This document shows positions 8,972-17,150 of a stretch of DNA of 64,000 nt, piece by piece. Position 1 is the first letter of the stretch. Each line of letters opens with the position of its first letter. Under the pieces are notes generated by a model, which did no database searches, was not told where the DNA came from, and worked only from the letters and a program-made list of their open reading frames with translations. The position numbers were made by a program, and so were the translations under genes. This DNA is from Nibribacter ruber. GTDB lineage: Bacteria; Bacteroidota; Bacteroidia; Cytophagales; Hymenobacteraceae. The DNA lies in NCBI RefSeq assembly GCF_009913235.1, contig NZ_CP047897.1:2065501-2129500 (forward strand), read 5' to 3'.

Positions 8972-9162
8972 CTGTGTGGGTTTATCTTCTCCTGAATGCG
9001 TTAGCAAGATACTAACCACTCGCTTTTATAACTAATATTTTTAGCTTTTGTTTTCCACAAGCTGATGTTCATATGTTTATAACGCTAAAAAAATTAGCAT
9101 ATATAGCTTCTATGCCAGATATGGATGATTTTTGCGTACTTTAGAAGGATGGATCATTGGGC

Positions 9163-11109
9163 ATGAACGCTAACAGACCCGGCACCGGTCTTTTGCAGAC
9201 CCTTAGAGTTGCCACAATCTTTCTACTGTTTTCTTGGCTGTGGCTTTATGGCTCACCCATGGCCTGCGCCCAGGTGGTGGTGCCAGATACCTCCTTTGTC
9301 CCCTCGCCCGTTATAGCTCCTGTAGACACGGTTGCCAAAGACTCTATCCACCAAAAGCGGTTCCTGGATTTTTTGCGGCGCATGAGCCAGCGCAAAACCA
9401 TTTTTGGCAGAGCCATCAGAGCGTTGGTGGTTTTTAAACCGCGCAAACTGGAAGGCCCCGTAGACGCAGAGCTTCTCCCCCAAGACCAGGATCAGCATAA
9501 TTACAAGGTGGTGCGCAAAATCCATTTTGTGAGAATGGATGCCTTCGGCTACAACATCAATGACACCTTGCAAGTACCAGACAATGGGCTGGAGAAGTTT
9601 GGCAACGCCCTGCACTCCAGGTCCAAGCCCCGGCTGCTGCGCAACAAGCTGCTGTTTCAGAAGGGCAAGATTCTGGAGCCATTGGCCCTTTCTGAGTCAG
9701 AGCGTCTGTTGCGCCAGACGGACTATATAGTAGATGCGCGCGTTCTGGTCAATGAAGCCACCTCCACCCAGGACAGCGTAGACGTCACGGTCATCACCAA
9801 AGACATCTTCAGCCTGAGTGGTTCTGGGTCTGTAAGCACCTCGGGCACCCGGCTGGCTTTGCGGGACATGAACTTTATGGGATTAGGGCACCAGATACGC
9901 ACCGTGGGCCGGTTTGGGATGGATGACCCGCAGGGCTGGCTGTTCCAGGGGAGCTACGTGATAGAGAACCTCTACCGCTCCTACATCTCGGCCCAGTTGA
10001 TCTACCGCAATGAGTACACCTACAAACAGCAGGGCATCTCTTTTCAGCGCGATTTTTACTCCACCAACACCAAATACGCCGGCGGGGCTTCCATTTTCTG
10101 GTACCAGACCCTGCAAAAAGACTTTTATGAGCCCGAGGTGTATGACACGGACCCCGTTCCCGCGCCGGCCGCCATCCTCTACAAACCCTTGGATTACAAC
10201 ATCCAGGATGTGTGGGTGGGCCGCGCCTTCCGCCTCAAGTCCTATGACCTGGGCCAGGACAACCCGGGCCGCCTTATTACCGCCCTGCGGGTCATGAACG
10301 TGCAATACACGCAAGGCACCGGCCCTACCATCCAAAGTGCCAGGTTGTACCTGTCTGGCCTGGGTTACAGTTTCAGGAGGTATTACAAAGACCAGTACCT
10401 GTTTGGTTTTGGTAGAACAGAGGATATTCCGGCGGGTAATCTATTGGCGGTGACGGCAGGCTTTGAAGACGGCTCTGCCAAAAACCGCCTGTACTTTGGC
10501 ACCAAGGCCGCGTTTGGCAAGTACCGTCCCAACTTTGGGTATCTGTACGGCGGCATTGAGTATGGCAGCTACCGGTACCAGGACGCTTGGGAACAGGGCG
10601 TGCTCACCTCTGAGGCCTTGTATTTTACGCCGCTCTACAAGCTCAACCGCTGGCGCTGGCGTCATTTTCTCTGGAACAGAACCCAGATTGGCCTGCGCCG
10701 CCCAGATTTGTTTGCCCTGCACATTAACCAGGAAGACGGCATCAGGGGGTTTAGGTCTGAGACGGTGCGTGGGTACCGCAAATTTGTCTTGAACTATGAG
10801 ACCAACTTCTTTGCGCCGGTGACCGTGTTTGGGTTCAGGCTGGCGGTGGTGGGCTTCGCCGATCTGGCCTGGATCACGGACAAGAAGGACGCCTCTCCTT
10901 TTTCAGAAAAGCCATACACGGGTTTTGGCATGGGCTTCCGGTTCCGGAACGAATATTTACCCTTCAGCACCATTCAGATTCTGGCAGGCTATTACCCTCG
11001 GGTACCCATTGACAACCAAACCGACTTCAAGTTTTTCAGAAGCTCCCGTCCGTATTATGACTTCAATGACCTGCGCTTTACCCAACCCTTGATCACGGAG
11101 TTCAGGTAA
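9163..11109 (+). CDS. BamA/Omp85-like outer-membrane barrel protein
   Basis: 648 residues from the ATG at 9163. An N-terminal signal peptide (VATIFLLFSWLWLYG, cleavage near ACAQ) is followed by a POTRA-like segment: SRPKLLRN-type SKPRLLRNKLLFQKGKILEP and ESERLLRQTDYIVDARVLVN resemble the start of POTRA repeats. From about residue 220 onwards there are alternating amphipathic strands rich in Tyr, Phe and Gly, typical of a large beta-barrel. Probable role: outer-membrane assembly or transport. The final residue is Arg rather than the usual aromatic. Monocistronic; a palindrome copy follows 2 bp after its stop. Confidence 0.7.
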   Translation: MNANRPGTGLLQTLRVATIFLLFSWLWLYGSPMACAQVVVPDTSFVPSPVIAPVDTVAKDSIHQKRFLDFLRRMSQRKTIFGRAIRALVVFKPRKLEGPVDAELLPQDQDQHNYKVVRKIHFVRMDAFGYNINDTLQVPDNGLEKFGNALHSRSKPRLLRNKLLFQKGKILEPLALSESERLLRQTDYIVDARVLVNEATSTQDSVDVTVITKDIFSLSGSGSVSTSGTRLALRDMNFMGLGHQIRTVGRFGMDDPQGWLFQGSYVIENLYRSYISAQLIYRNEYTYKQQGISFQRDFYSTNTKYAGGASIFWYQTLQKDFYEPEVYDTDPVPAPAAILYKPLDYNIQDVWVGRAFRLKSYDLGQDNPGRLITALRVMNVQYTQGTGPTIQSARLYLSGLGYSFRRYYKDQYLFGFGRTEDIPAGNLLAVTAGFEDGSAKNRLYFGTKAAFGKYRPNFGYLYGGIEYGSYRYQDAWEQGVLTSEALYFTPLYKLNRWRWRHFLWNRTQIGLRRPDLFALHINQEDGIRGFRSETVRGYRKFVLNYETNFFAPVTVFGFRLAVVGFADLAWITDKKDASPFSEKPYTGFGMGFRFRNEYLPFSTIQILAGYYPRVPIDNQTDFKFFRSSRPYYDFNDLRFTQPLITEFR

Positions 11110-11111
11110 GC

Positions 11112-11149
11112 CGTTTTTAGGCTATTTTCTGGAAAAGAGGCCAAAAATG
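11112..11149. repeat. Dispersed 38-bp palindrome, copy 5
   Basis: Left arm CGTTTTTAGGC, centre TTTTCTGGAAAA, right arm GGCCAAAAATG (final CG changed). Begins 2 bp after the stop codon of the barrel gene. Confidence 0.88.
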
Positions 11150-11297
11150 GGCTATCCTTCTGTAGTTGCCATCTATCAGGTATTGCGGGCGCGCTGAATT
11201 CTCATTAATTTCCTTAGCTTTATCTCCACCTCGTTCAAAGCAACTTCCTGAAGGCCAGAGATTCTGCACCCGGTTGCTGCCTTTTTTTGCGCACCGT

Positions 11298-14200
11298 ATG
11301 GTAAAACGTTTACACACACCGTTCTTTCTGCTTTTTTGGGCTTTGCTGCTCCTTTTGGCAAGCAACAGTCAGGGGCAAAGCACGTCTAACAAGGGGCGTG
11401 ATTTCTGGCTGGGTTACATGGCGCATTTTGAGGGTACCAACTCCAGAATGAACCTCTACGTCACCTCAGACCGAAACGCCCAAGTGACGGTGGCCGTGGG
11501 CCAGAATACTCCATCTACTTATTCTGTGACGGCCAACCAGGTGACGGTCATTCCCATTAGCGTGGCGCAGGCGTATGTGGGCACCTCAGAAGTCATTGAA
11601 GCCAAGGCCATCCATGTCACCTCAGATGTGCCGGTGGTGGTCTATTCTCATATCTACTACACCAACAAGTCGGCGGCTACGCTGGTCTTGCCTACCAACA
11701 CTTTGGGCCGGTCTTACTACGCCATCAGCTATGACCAGCTCTTATACCCCACAGACCCCGGCCGGGCCTCGTCGCAATTGATGGTGGTAGCCCTGGAAGA
11801 CAATACCACCATTGAAATCACGCCTACCGTGCCTACCTTAGACGGCAAACCCGCTGGTGTGGCATTCTCCCCAGAAAGGCCCCTCATGAAAGGCGAAGTC
11901 TACCAGGTACGCACCTTTCAGGACCTAACGGGCACCAAGGTGGAATCCATTGACACAGGCCTGGGTTCCTGCAAGCGCATTGCGGTTTTCTCTGGCAGCG
12001 CCTGGACGGCCGTGCCTTTAAACTGCCCGGCCGTGGTGAGCGGCGACAACCTCTACCAGCAACTGTACCCGGTGAGTGCCTGGGGCAAGAACTTTGTGAC
12101 CGCGCCCTTCAAAAGTCGCTTGGCTGGGGATGTATTTAGAGTTCTGGCTTCTGAGGACAATACTACCATTAGTATCAACGGCACGCCAGTAACCAAAAAC
12201 AAGGGGCAGTTCCATGAATTTGAGAGCAGCACACCCAATTTCGTTTCCTCAGATAAGCCCATTCTGTTTGCGCAATACGCTAAAACCCAGTCTTGTGACA
12301 ACGTGCAGGCAGACCCCGAGATGACCTTGGTCAATCCTGTTGAACAGACCCTAAAAGACATTACGCTGTACTCCTCCAAAGACTTCCAGATTTCCAGGCA
12401 CTACATCAACGTGACCATGAAGGCGCAGGACACGGCCACGTTTCTGATGGACGGCAAAAAGGTGCCGTTCACGCCTATTCCCGCCAATCCACAGTTTGCC
12501 TATTCCCAGAACACGGTACAACAGGGAAACCACGCGCTCAAGGCAGACAGCGGGTTCAATGCGGTGGCGTACGGGTTTGGGCAGGTAGAATCATATGGGT
12601 ACTCGGCGGGGGCCAACGTGAACAACCTGGTGCAGAACATTACGGTGCTGTCAGATTCTGTCTGTGATAGCCGCAACATCAAGTTCAAAGGCTTTGCCAT
12701 CTACAACCCGCTGGCCTGGAAGTGGTATTTTGGAGATGGCGCCACCTCAACTGAGCAAAATCCTTCGCATACGTTTCCTAAACCCGGCACCTATACGGTA
12801 TCCTTGGTTACCACCAAGTCCAACGGAAACGACTGTGACTCACAGGACTCTACCTACATTGAGGTAGAGGTACACAACAACCCGCAGGCAGATTTTACTT
12901 ACAACACGGTCTGCACCAATGAAAGCACGCAGTTCACAGATGCCACCAACGTGACTACCGGCGAGGTCTTGAAAGAGTGGTACTGGAACTTTGGGGACGG
13001 CACCAAATCCAGAGAACAAAACCCACTGCACCAGTTCAAGACGCCGGGCACCTACACCGTAACTCTGATGGTGGCAACGCAGGCGCTCTGCATCAATGAA
13101 ATTCAAAAGGTGATCACCATTTATGCCCCGCCCAAGGCCAAATTCAGCGCACCAGCGGTTTGTGACCAACAACAAATGATGTTCACAGACCAAAGCACCG
13201 TGGCCCAGGGAAGCATTACGCAGTGGGCCTGGGATTTTGGCGATGGTTCTGCCCTGACTACGGCCGCCTCGCCCAAGCATTTGTACGCCGCGCCCGGCAC
13301 CTATTTGGTAAAGATGAAGGTAACCTCAGACAAAGGTTGTGTAGACTCCACCCAGCTTTCGGTGACCGTCAACCACCAACCCATCGCTGAGTTCAACCTA
13401 CCTGATATTTGCATCAAGGACGATGCGGTCTTCCAGAACACCTCCCGCATCGCCTTGGGCACCCTCTCCTACTTGTGGGAGTTCGGGGACGGCAAGACCT
13501 CCACGGAGCGTCACCCGCGCCACCGCTACGCGGCAGAGGGAGTCTACACCGTCAAGCTCACCGCCACTTCAGACAAGGGCTGCGTGGCAACGGCCTCCAA
13601 CACCTACACCGTGAGCGGCGCCGTGCCCGAGCCGGACTTAAGCGCCTCCTCCTTCTGCCAGAAGCAGGGCGTGCAGTTCACAGACGCCAGCAAAATCGCC
13701 TTTGGGAACATTGTGCGCTGGCGCTGGACCTTCGGAGACGGACAATTCTCCGATGACCGAAACCCTAAACACCAATATGCAGCCGCAGGCACCTACCAAG
13801 TGAAGCTGCGCGTCTGGTCGGGCATTGTTTGCACAGATTCTCTCACCAAGCAGATCACCGTCGTACCCAACCCCGTGGCCGGATTCACCACGGCCAACGT
13901 CTGCGAGGGCGAGGCAGCCCAGTTCACCAACACCTCTACGGCCAACGGCAACGGCGCCCTTTCCTATGACTGGGCCTTTGGGGATGGAAAAACCTCCACG
14001 GAGCAGAACCCGAGCCACAAATATACTGCGCCCGGCACCTACTCAGTGACTCTGGTGGTGAAGGCGGCCAACTCCTGCGAAGAAACCTTCACCAAGACCT
14101 TCACCGTCTACCCCACTCCGCGCGCGGACTTCTCTCCCACGGTGGGCTGCCAGGCAGACGCGGTCACGTTCCAGGACATGACCAGCCTCTCGGGCGGCAG

Positions 14201-15104
14201 GCTCACCAAGTGGGCCTGGGATTTTGGGGACGGCACCAGCTCTACGCAACAGAAGGCCAGCCACAAGTACACCAACCCAGGCACCTACGCCGTCCGGCTC
14301 ACCGTCACCTCAGACAAAGGCTGCGCCAGCACCGTCACCAAGCAAATCGTCATCACGCCTACGCCCGTGGCCACCGCCGGCCCCGACCAGCTGATCTGCG
14401 GCAAGACCACTACCACCCTGTCTGCCAATGTAACCAAACCCGCCGCCGGGAAATGGACCGTGACTAGTGGCGCCGGCGGAAACTTCTCTGATGCAACCTC
14501 ACCCAAGGCCACCTTCACGGGCATAATGAACGAGACCTACGTGCTGCGCTGGACGGCCAGCAACAGCCCCTGTGTCAATGTTTTTGACGAAATGGAAATC
14601 AAGTTCAGGCCCACGCCTAAGGCAGACGCTGGCAAAGACGTGGTTTTGGTGGAAGGTGAGAGTACCACCCTGGCCGGCACTGGGGAAGGCAGCCTGAGAT
14701 GGACGCCGGGCACCAGCCTGAGCAACACCAACACTGGCAACCCGGTGGCCACGCCGCTGGTCACCACCCAATACTACCTGAACGTGCTCTCAGCGGCGGG
14801 CTGCCCCAACGTGGACAGCGTGCTGGTGACGGTGCTTAAGAAACTCAAGATCCCGAAGGCCTTCTCACCCAACGGCGACGGCGTGAACGACACCTGGGAG
14901 ATTCCCGGCGTGGAGGACTACCCTAACCTGAGCATGGAGGTCTACAACCGCTGGGGAGAGCTTGTCTACACCGCCCACGGCTACCCCGTGCCCTGGGACG
15001 GCAGGCGCAACGGGGTGGACCTGCCGGTGGGCGCCTACTACTTCATCATCAACCCGCACAACGGGCGTCCTAAGTTCTCTGGGTCTTTAACTATCCTGCG
15101 CTAA
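11298..15104 (+). CDS. Multi-PKD secreted protein with type B T9SS C-terminal domain
   Basis: Large cell-surface or secreted protein, 1268 residues from the ATG at 11298. The signal peptide is MVKRLHTPFF followed by LLFWALLLLLASNSQGQ; the longer upstream frame is unlikely. Residues about 30-400 match an IgGFc-binding-type N-terminal domain (NKGRDFWLGYMAHFEG). Seven PKD repeats follow at ~82-residue spacing, with cores WYFGDG, WNFGDG, WDFGDG, WEFGDG, WTFGDG, WAFGDG and WDFGDG near residues 475, 565, 646, 730, 812, 895 and 975. The last ~85 residues are a gliding-motility-type sorting domain (PKAFSPNGDGVNDTWEIPGV, VYNRWGELVY, WDGRRNGVDLPVGAYYFII), which targets it to type IX secretion. GC rises noticeably from repeat 4 onwards. 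Coupled to the PorP/SprF gene by a 1-bp overlap. Confidence 0.93.
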   Translation: MVKRLHTPFFLLFWALLLLLASNSQGQSTSNKGRDFWLGYMAHFEGTNSRMNLYVTSDRNAQVTVAVGQNTPSTYSVTANQVTVIPISVAQAYVGTSEVIEAKAIHVTSDVPVVVYSHIYYTNKSAATLVLPTNTLGRSYYAISYDQLLYPTDPGRASSQLMVVALEDNTTIEITPTVPTLDGKPAGVAFSPERPLMKGEVYQVRTFQDLTGTKVESIDTGLGSCKRIAVFSGSAWTAVPLNCPAVVSGDNLYQQLYPVSAWGKNFVTAPFKSRLAGDVFRVLASEDNTTISINGTPVTKNKGQFHEFESSTPNFVSSDKPILFAQYAKTQSCDNVQADPEMTLVNPVEQTLKDITLYSSKDFQISRHYINVTMKAQDTATFLMDGKKVPFTPIPANPQFAYSQNTVQQGNHALKADSGFNAVAYGFGQVESYGYSAGANVNNLVQNITVLSDSVCDSRNIKFKGFAIYNPLAWKWYFGDGATSTEQNPSHTFPKPGTYTVSLVTTKSNGNDCDSQDSTYIEVEVHNNPQADFTYNTVCTNESTQFTDATNVTTGEVLKEWYWNFGDGTKSREQNPLHQFKTPGTYTVTLMVATQALCINEIQKVITIYAPPKAKFSAPAVCDQQQMMFTDQSTVAQGSITQWAWDFGDGSALTTAASPKHLYAAPGTYLVKMKVTSDKGCVDSTQLSVTVNHQPIAEFNLPDICIKDDAVFQNTSRIALGTLSYLWEFGDGKTSTERHPRHRYAAEGVYTVKLTATSDKGCVATASNTYTVSGAVPEPDLSASSFCQKQGVQFTDASKIAFGNIVRWRWTFGDGQFSDDRNPKHQYAAAGTYQVKLRVWSGIVCTDSLTKQITVVPNPVAGFTTANVCEGEAAQFTNTSTANGNGALSYDWAFGDGKTSTEQNPSHKYTAPGTYSVTLVVKAANSCEETFTKTFTVYPTPRADFSPTVGCQADAVTFQDMTSLSGGRLTKWAWDFGDGTSSTQQKASHKYTNPGTYAVRLTVTSDKGCASTVTKQIVITPTPVATAGPDQLICGKTTTTLSANVTKPAAGKWTVTSGAGGNFSDATSPKATFTGIMNETYVLRWTASNSPCVNVFDEMEIKFRPTPKADAGKDVVLVEGESTTLAGTGEGSLRWTPGTSLSNTNTGNPVATPLVTTQYYLNVLSAAGCPNVDSVLVTVLKKLKIPKAFSPNGDGVNDTWEIPGVEDYPNLSMEVYNRWGELVYTAHGYPVPWDGRRNGVDLPVGAYYFIINPHNGRPKFSGSLTILR

Positions 15105-16150
15105 TGGAAAAGCTATTCAGAAAAGTATCGCTTGTGCTGGCATTGGTGTTACTGCTTATGGTAGAAAGCCGTGCCCAGCAGATTCCGCACTACAGCCAGT
15201 ACACGCTCAATCCGCTTCTCCTAAACCCAGCCATCTCCGGCACCGACAACTATCTGGACGTGCGTGCCGGGTACCGCAACCAGTGGGTGGGGCTGGAGGG
15301 CGCGCCCACCTCCTACTACCTGAGCGGCCACATGTCGCTTGGCAAGCTGGACTACAACAGCACGCCCACCACGTTCAGGCCGCAGTCCTTTTCCAAAACC
15401 AAGAGCCGCGCCCAGTGGAAGCCCCAGCACAAGAGCACCCTGCAGAAGACCCGCGCCCACCACGGGCTGGGCGCGCTTATCCAGGTGGACCAGGCCGCCG
15501 GCCTCAAGCGCACCGATGCCCAGCTCCTCTACGCCTACCACCTGCCGCTCAGCGCCAACGTCAAGCTGGCCGCAGGCATAGCGGCGGGCGTCACGCAGTA
15601 CGGCCTCAACTGGGAGCACCTCTCCTTCACCAACCCCGGCGACCCGGTGACCAGCGCCAACGACTACCGCAAGACCCGGCCCAACCTGGGCGTGGGCCTC
15701 ATGGCCTACGGCGACCGCTTCTACGCGGGCGTGTCATTGGCGCAGATCCTGCCCGCTCCGTTCAGCTTCCGGGCCTCGGGGCCGGGCCAGACGCCGGCCA
15801 GCCAGCAGCGCCACCTCTTCGCGCACGGCGGCTACCGGTTCGCGGCGGGCCGGCAGTTCAGCGTGCTGCCCTCCCTGGTGCTCAAGTACGCCAGCCCCAG
15901 CCCGCTGTCTTTTGACGCCACCGCCAAGGTATACTACCGGGACCAGTTCTGGCTGGGCGGCACCTACCGGCATCATGACGCGGCGGTGGCCATGGCGGGC
16001 TTTCAATTGAAACAGCGCCTGCACCTGGGCTACGCCTACGACTTCACCACCAGCGCGCTCGGTACCGTGAGCCACGGCAGCCACGAGGTAGTGCTGGGCC
16101 TCATGCTCCGCAACACCCGAGGCGTCTTCTCCCCTTCCCAGTACTGGTAG
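15104..16150 (+). CDS. PorP/SprF family type IX secretion membrane protein
   Basis: 348 residues; signal peptide MEKLFRKVSLVLALVLLLMV with cleavage near SRAQ, then the family opening QIPHYSQYTLNPLLLNPAIS and YRNQWVGLEGAPTSYYLSGH. The rest is a predicted outer-membrane barrel. Known members pair with type B cargo and help attach it to the surface, and the ATG overlaps the cargo stop (TAATG), so this is a cargo/partner unit. Codon use is strongly GC-rich (CTG, CTC, GCC), more so than most of the window. Confidence 0.92.
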   Translation: MEKLFRKVSLVLALVLLLMVESRAQQIPHYSQYTLNPLLLNPAISGTDNYLDVRAGYRNQWVGLEGAPTSYYLSGHMSLGKLDYNSTPTTFRPQSFSKTKSRAQWKPQHKSTLQKTRAHHGLGALIQVDQAAGLKRTDAQLLYAYHLPLSANVKLAAGIAAGVTQYGLNWEHLSFTNPGDPVTSANDYRKTRPNLGVGLMAYGDRFYAGVSLAQILPAPFSFRASGPGQTPASQQRHLFAHGGYRFAAGRQFSVLPSLVLKYASPSPLSFDATAKVYYRDQFWLGGTYRHHDAAVAMAGFQLKQRLHLGYAYDFTTSALGTVSHGSHEVVLGLMLRNTRGVFSPSQYW

Positions 16151-16152
16151 TT

Positions 16153-16190
16153 CGTTTTTGGGCTGTTTTCTGGAAAACAGCCCAAAAACG
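16153..16190. repeat. Dispersed 38-bp palindrome, copy 6 (perfect arms)
   Basis: Arms CGTTTTTGGGCTGTTTTC and GAAAACAGCCCAAAAACG are exact reverse complements around a 2-bp centre; symmetry extends 2 bp further on each side (TTCG...CGAA). Begins 2 bp after the PorP/SprF stop codon. Confidence 0.95.
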
Positions 16191-16278
16191 AAGGCTTTGC
16201 ACAAAGTTTGCGCCGTCTATCCAAGGTGCCGCTTAGAATTTCTACCTTTGTTCAAATAACCATACATTTTTGGACGGC

Positions 16279-17115
16279 ATGCTGCACCTAGGCGACTACA
16301 ACTACCTTGAAATTCTGAGAGAACTGGACCACGGCTATTATCTGGGCTCTGAGGATGGAGACGTGCTGTTGCCGCGCAAGTACATTCCGGAGGGCGTGCA
16401 CGTGGGTGACATGATCACCGTCTTTGTATACCGTGACTCTGAAGACCGCCTCATTGCCACCACGCTAGAACCCAAAGCCAAGGTAGACCAGTTTGCCTGT
16501 TTGCAGGTGAAAGACATCAGCAATTTTGGGGCATTTATGGAGTGGGGCCTGGAGAAGGATTTGTTTGTGCCGTACCAGAACCAGCATGAGCCCTTGCACG
16601 TGGGCCAATGGGCGCTGGTGTACGTGTACTTAGACGAATCTTCTGACCGGTTGGTGGGCTCTACCAAACTGGCTCCCTTTCTTAATTATGATGACATGCC
16701 TCCGCAGGAAGGTGAAGAGGTGCAGATTCTGATTGGCCCGGAGAAGGCCCTGGGCTACCAAGTGATGGTAAACAACGGTTTTCTGGGCATGCTCTACCGC
16801 AACGAAATCTTCAAACCGCTGCAATCTGGAGAATATACTCAAGGCTTCGTGAAAAAAGTACGGAAAGACAACCGCCTGGATGTGAGCCTGCAAAAACAAA
16901 GCTATGATGAGGCCCTGGAAGCCGCCGAAGCCATTCTAGCCAAGCTTAAGGCAGAGGGTGGCACCCTATCCCTCACTGACAAGAGCAGCCCAGAGCTGAT
17001 CTACCAGACCTTGGGCATGAGCAAGAAGACCTTTAAAAAAGCGATTGGTGCCTTATATAAAAGAGGAGACGTGCAACTATTGCCAGACAGCGTGAGTCTT
17101 TCTCCCAAGAACTAG
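16279..17115 (+). CDS. S1-domain RNA-binding protein, CvfB-like
   Basis: 278 residues from ATG at 16279 (MLHLGDYNYLEILRELDHGY); a TTG three codons earlier is possible. Family hallmarks are GYYLGSEDGDVLLPRKYIPE, GDMITVFVYRDSEDRLIATT, and an S1 domain with QVKDISNFGAFMEWGLEKDL and VSLQKQSYDE. The C-terminal winged-helix-like part contains LGMSKKTFKKAIGALYKRGD. CvfB proteins bind RNA and affect expression of many genes; a specific target is not visible here. Between PorP/SprF and the DUF5916 gene, apparently its own unit. Confidence 0.9.
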   Translation: MLHLGDYNYLEILRELDHGYYLGSEDGDVLLPRKYIPEGVHVGDMITVFVYRDSEDRLIATTLEPKAKVDQFACLQVKDISNFGAFMEWGLEKDLFVPYQNQHEPLHVGQWALVYVYLDESSDRLVGSTKLAPFLNYDDMPPQEGEEVQILIGPEKALGYQVMVNNGFLGMLYRNEIFKPLQSGEYTQGFVKKVRKDNRLDVSLQKQSYDEALEAAEAILAKLKAEGGTLSLTDKSSPELIYQTLGMSKKTFKKAIGALYKRGDVQLLPDSVSLSPKN

Positions 17116-17150
17116 CGCTTGCCCATCCCTTTTGCCATTACCATTGCCCA

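Noticed and set aside
9038-9066. Possible half palindrome near the radical SAM/barrel divergent gap
   Set aside because: Only TTTTTAGC and GTTTTCC blocks match; too short to call.
15283-15915. 210-codon open frame on the plus strand inside the PorP/SprF gene
   Set aside because: A GC-rich out-of-frame shadow with Arg/Pro/Gly-rich, non-protein-like sequence.
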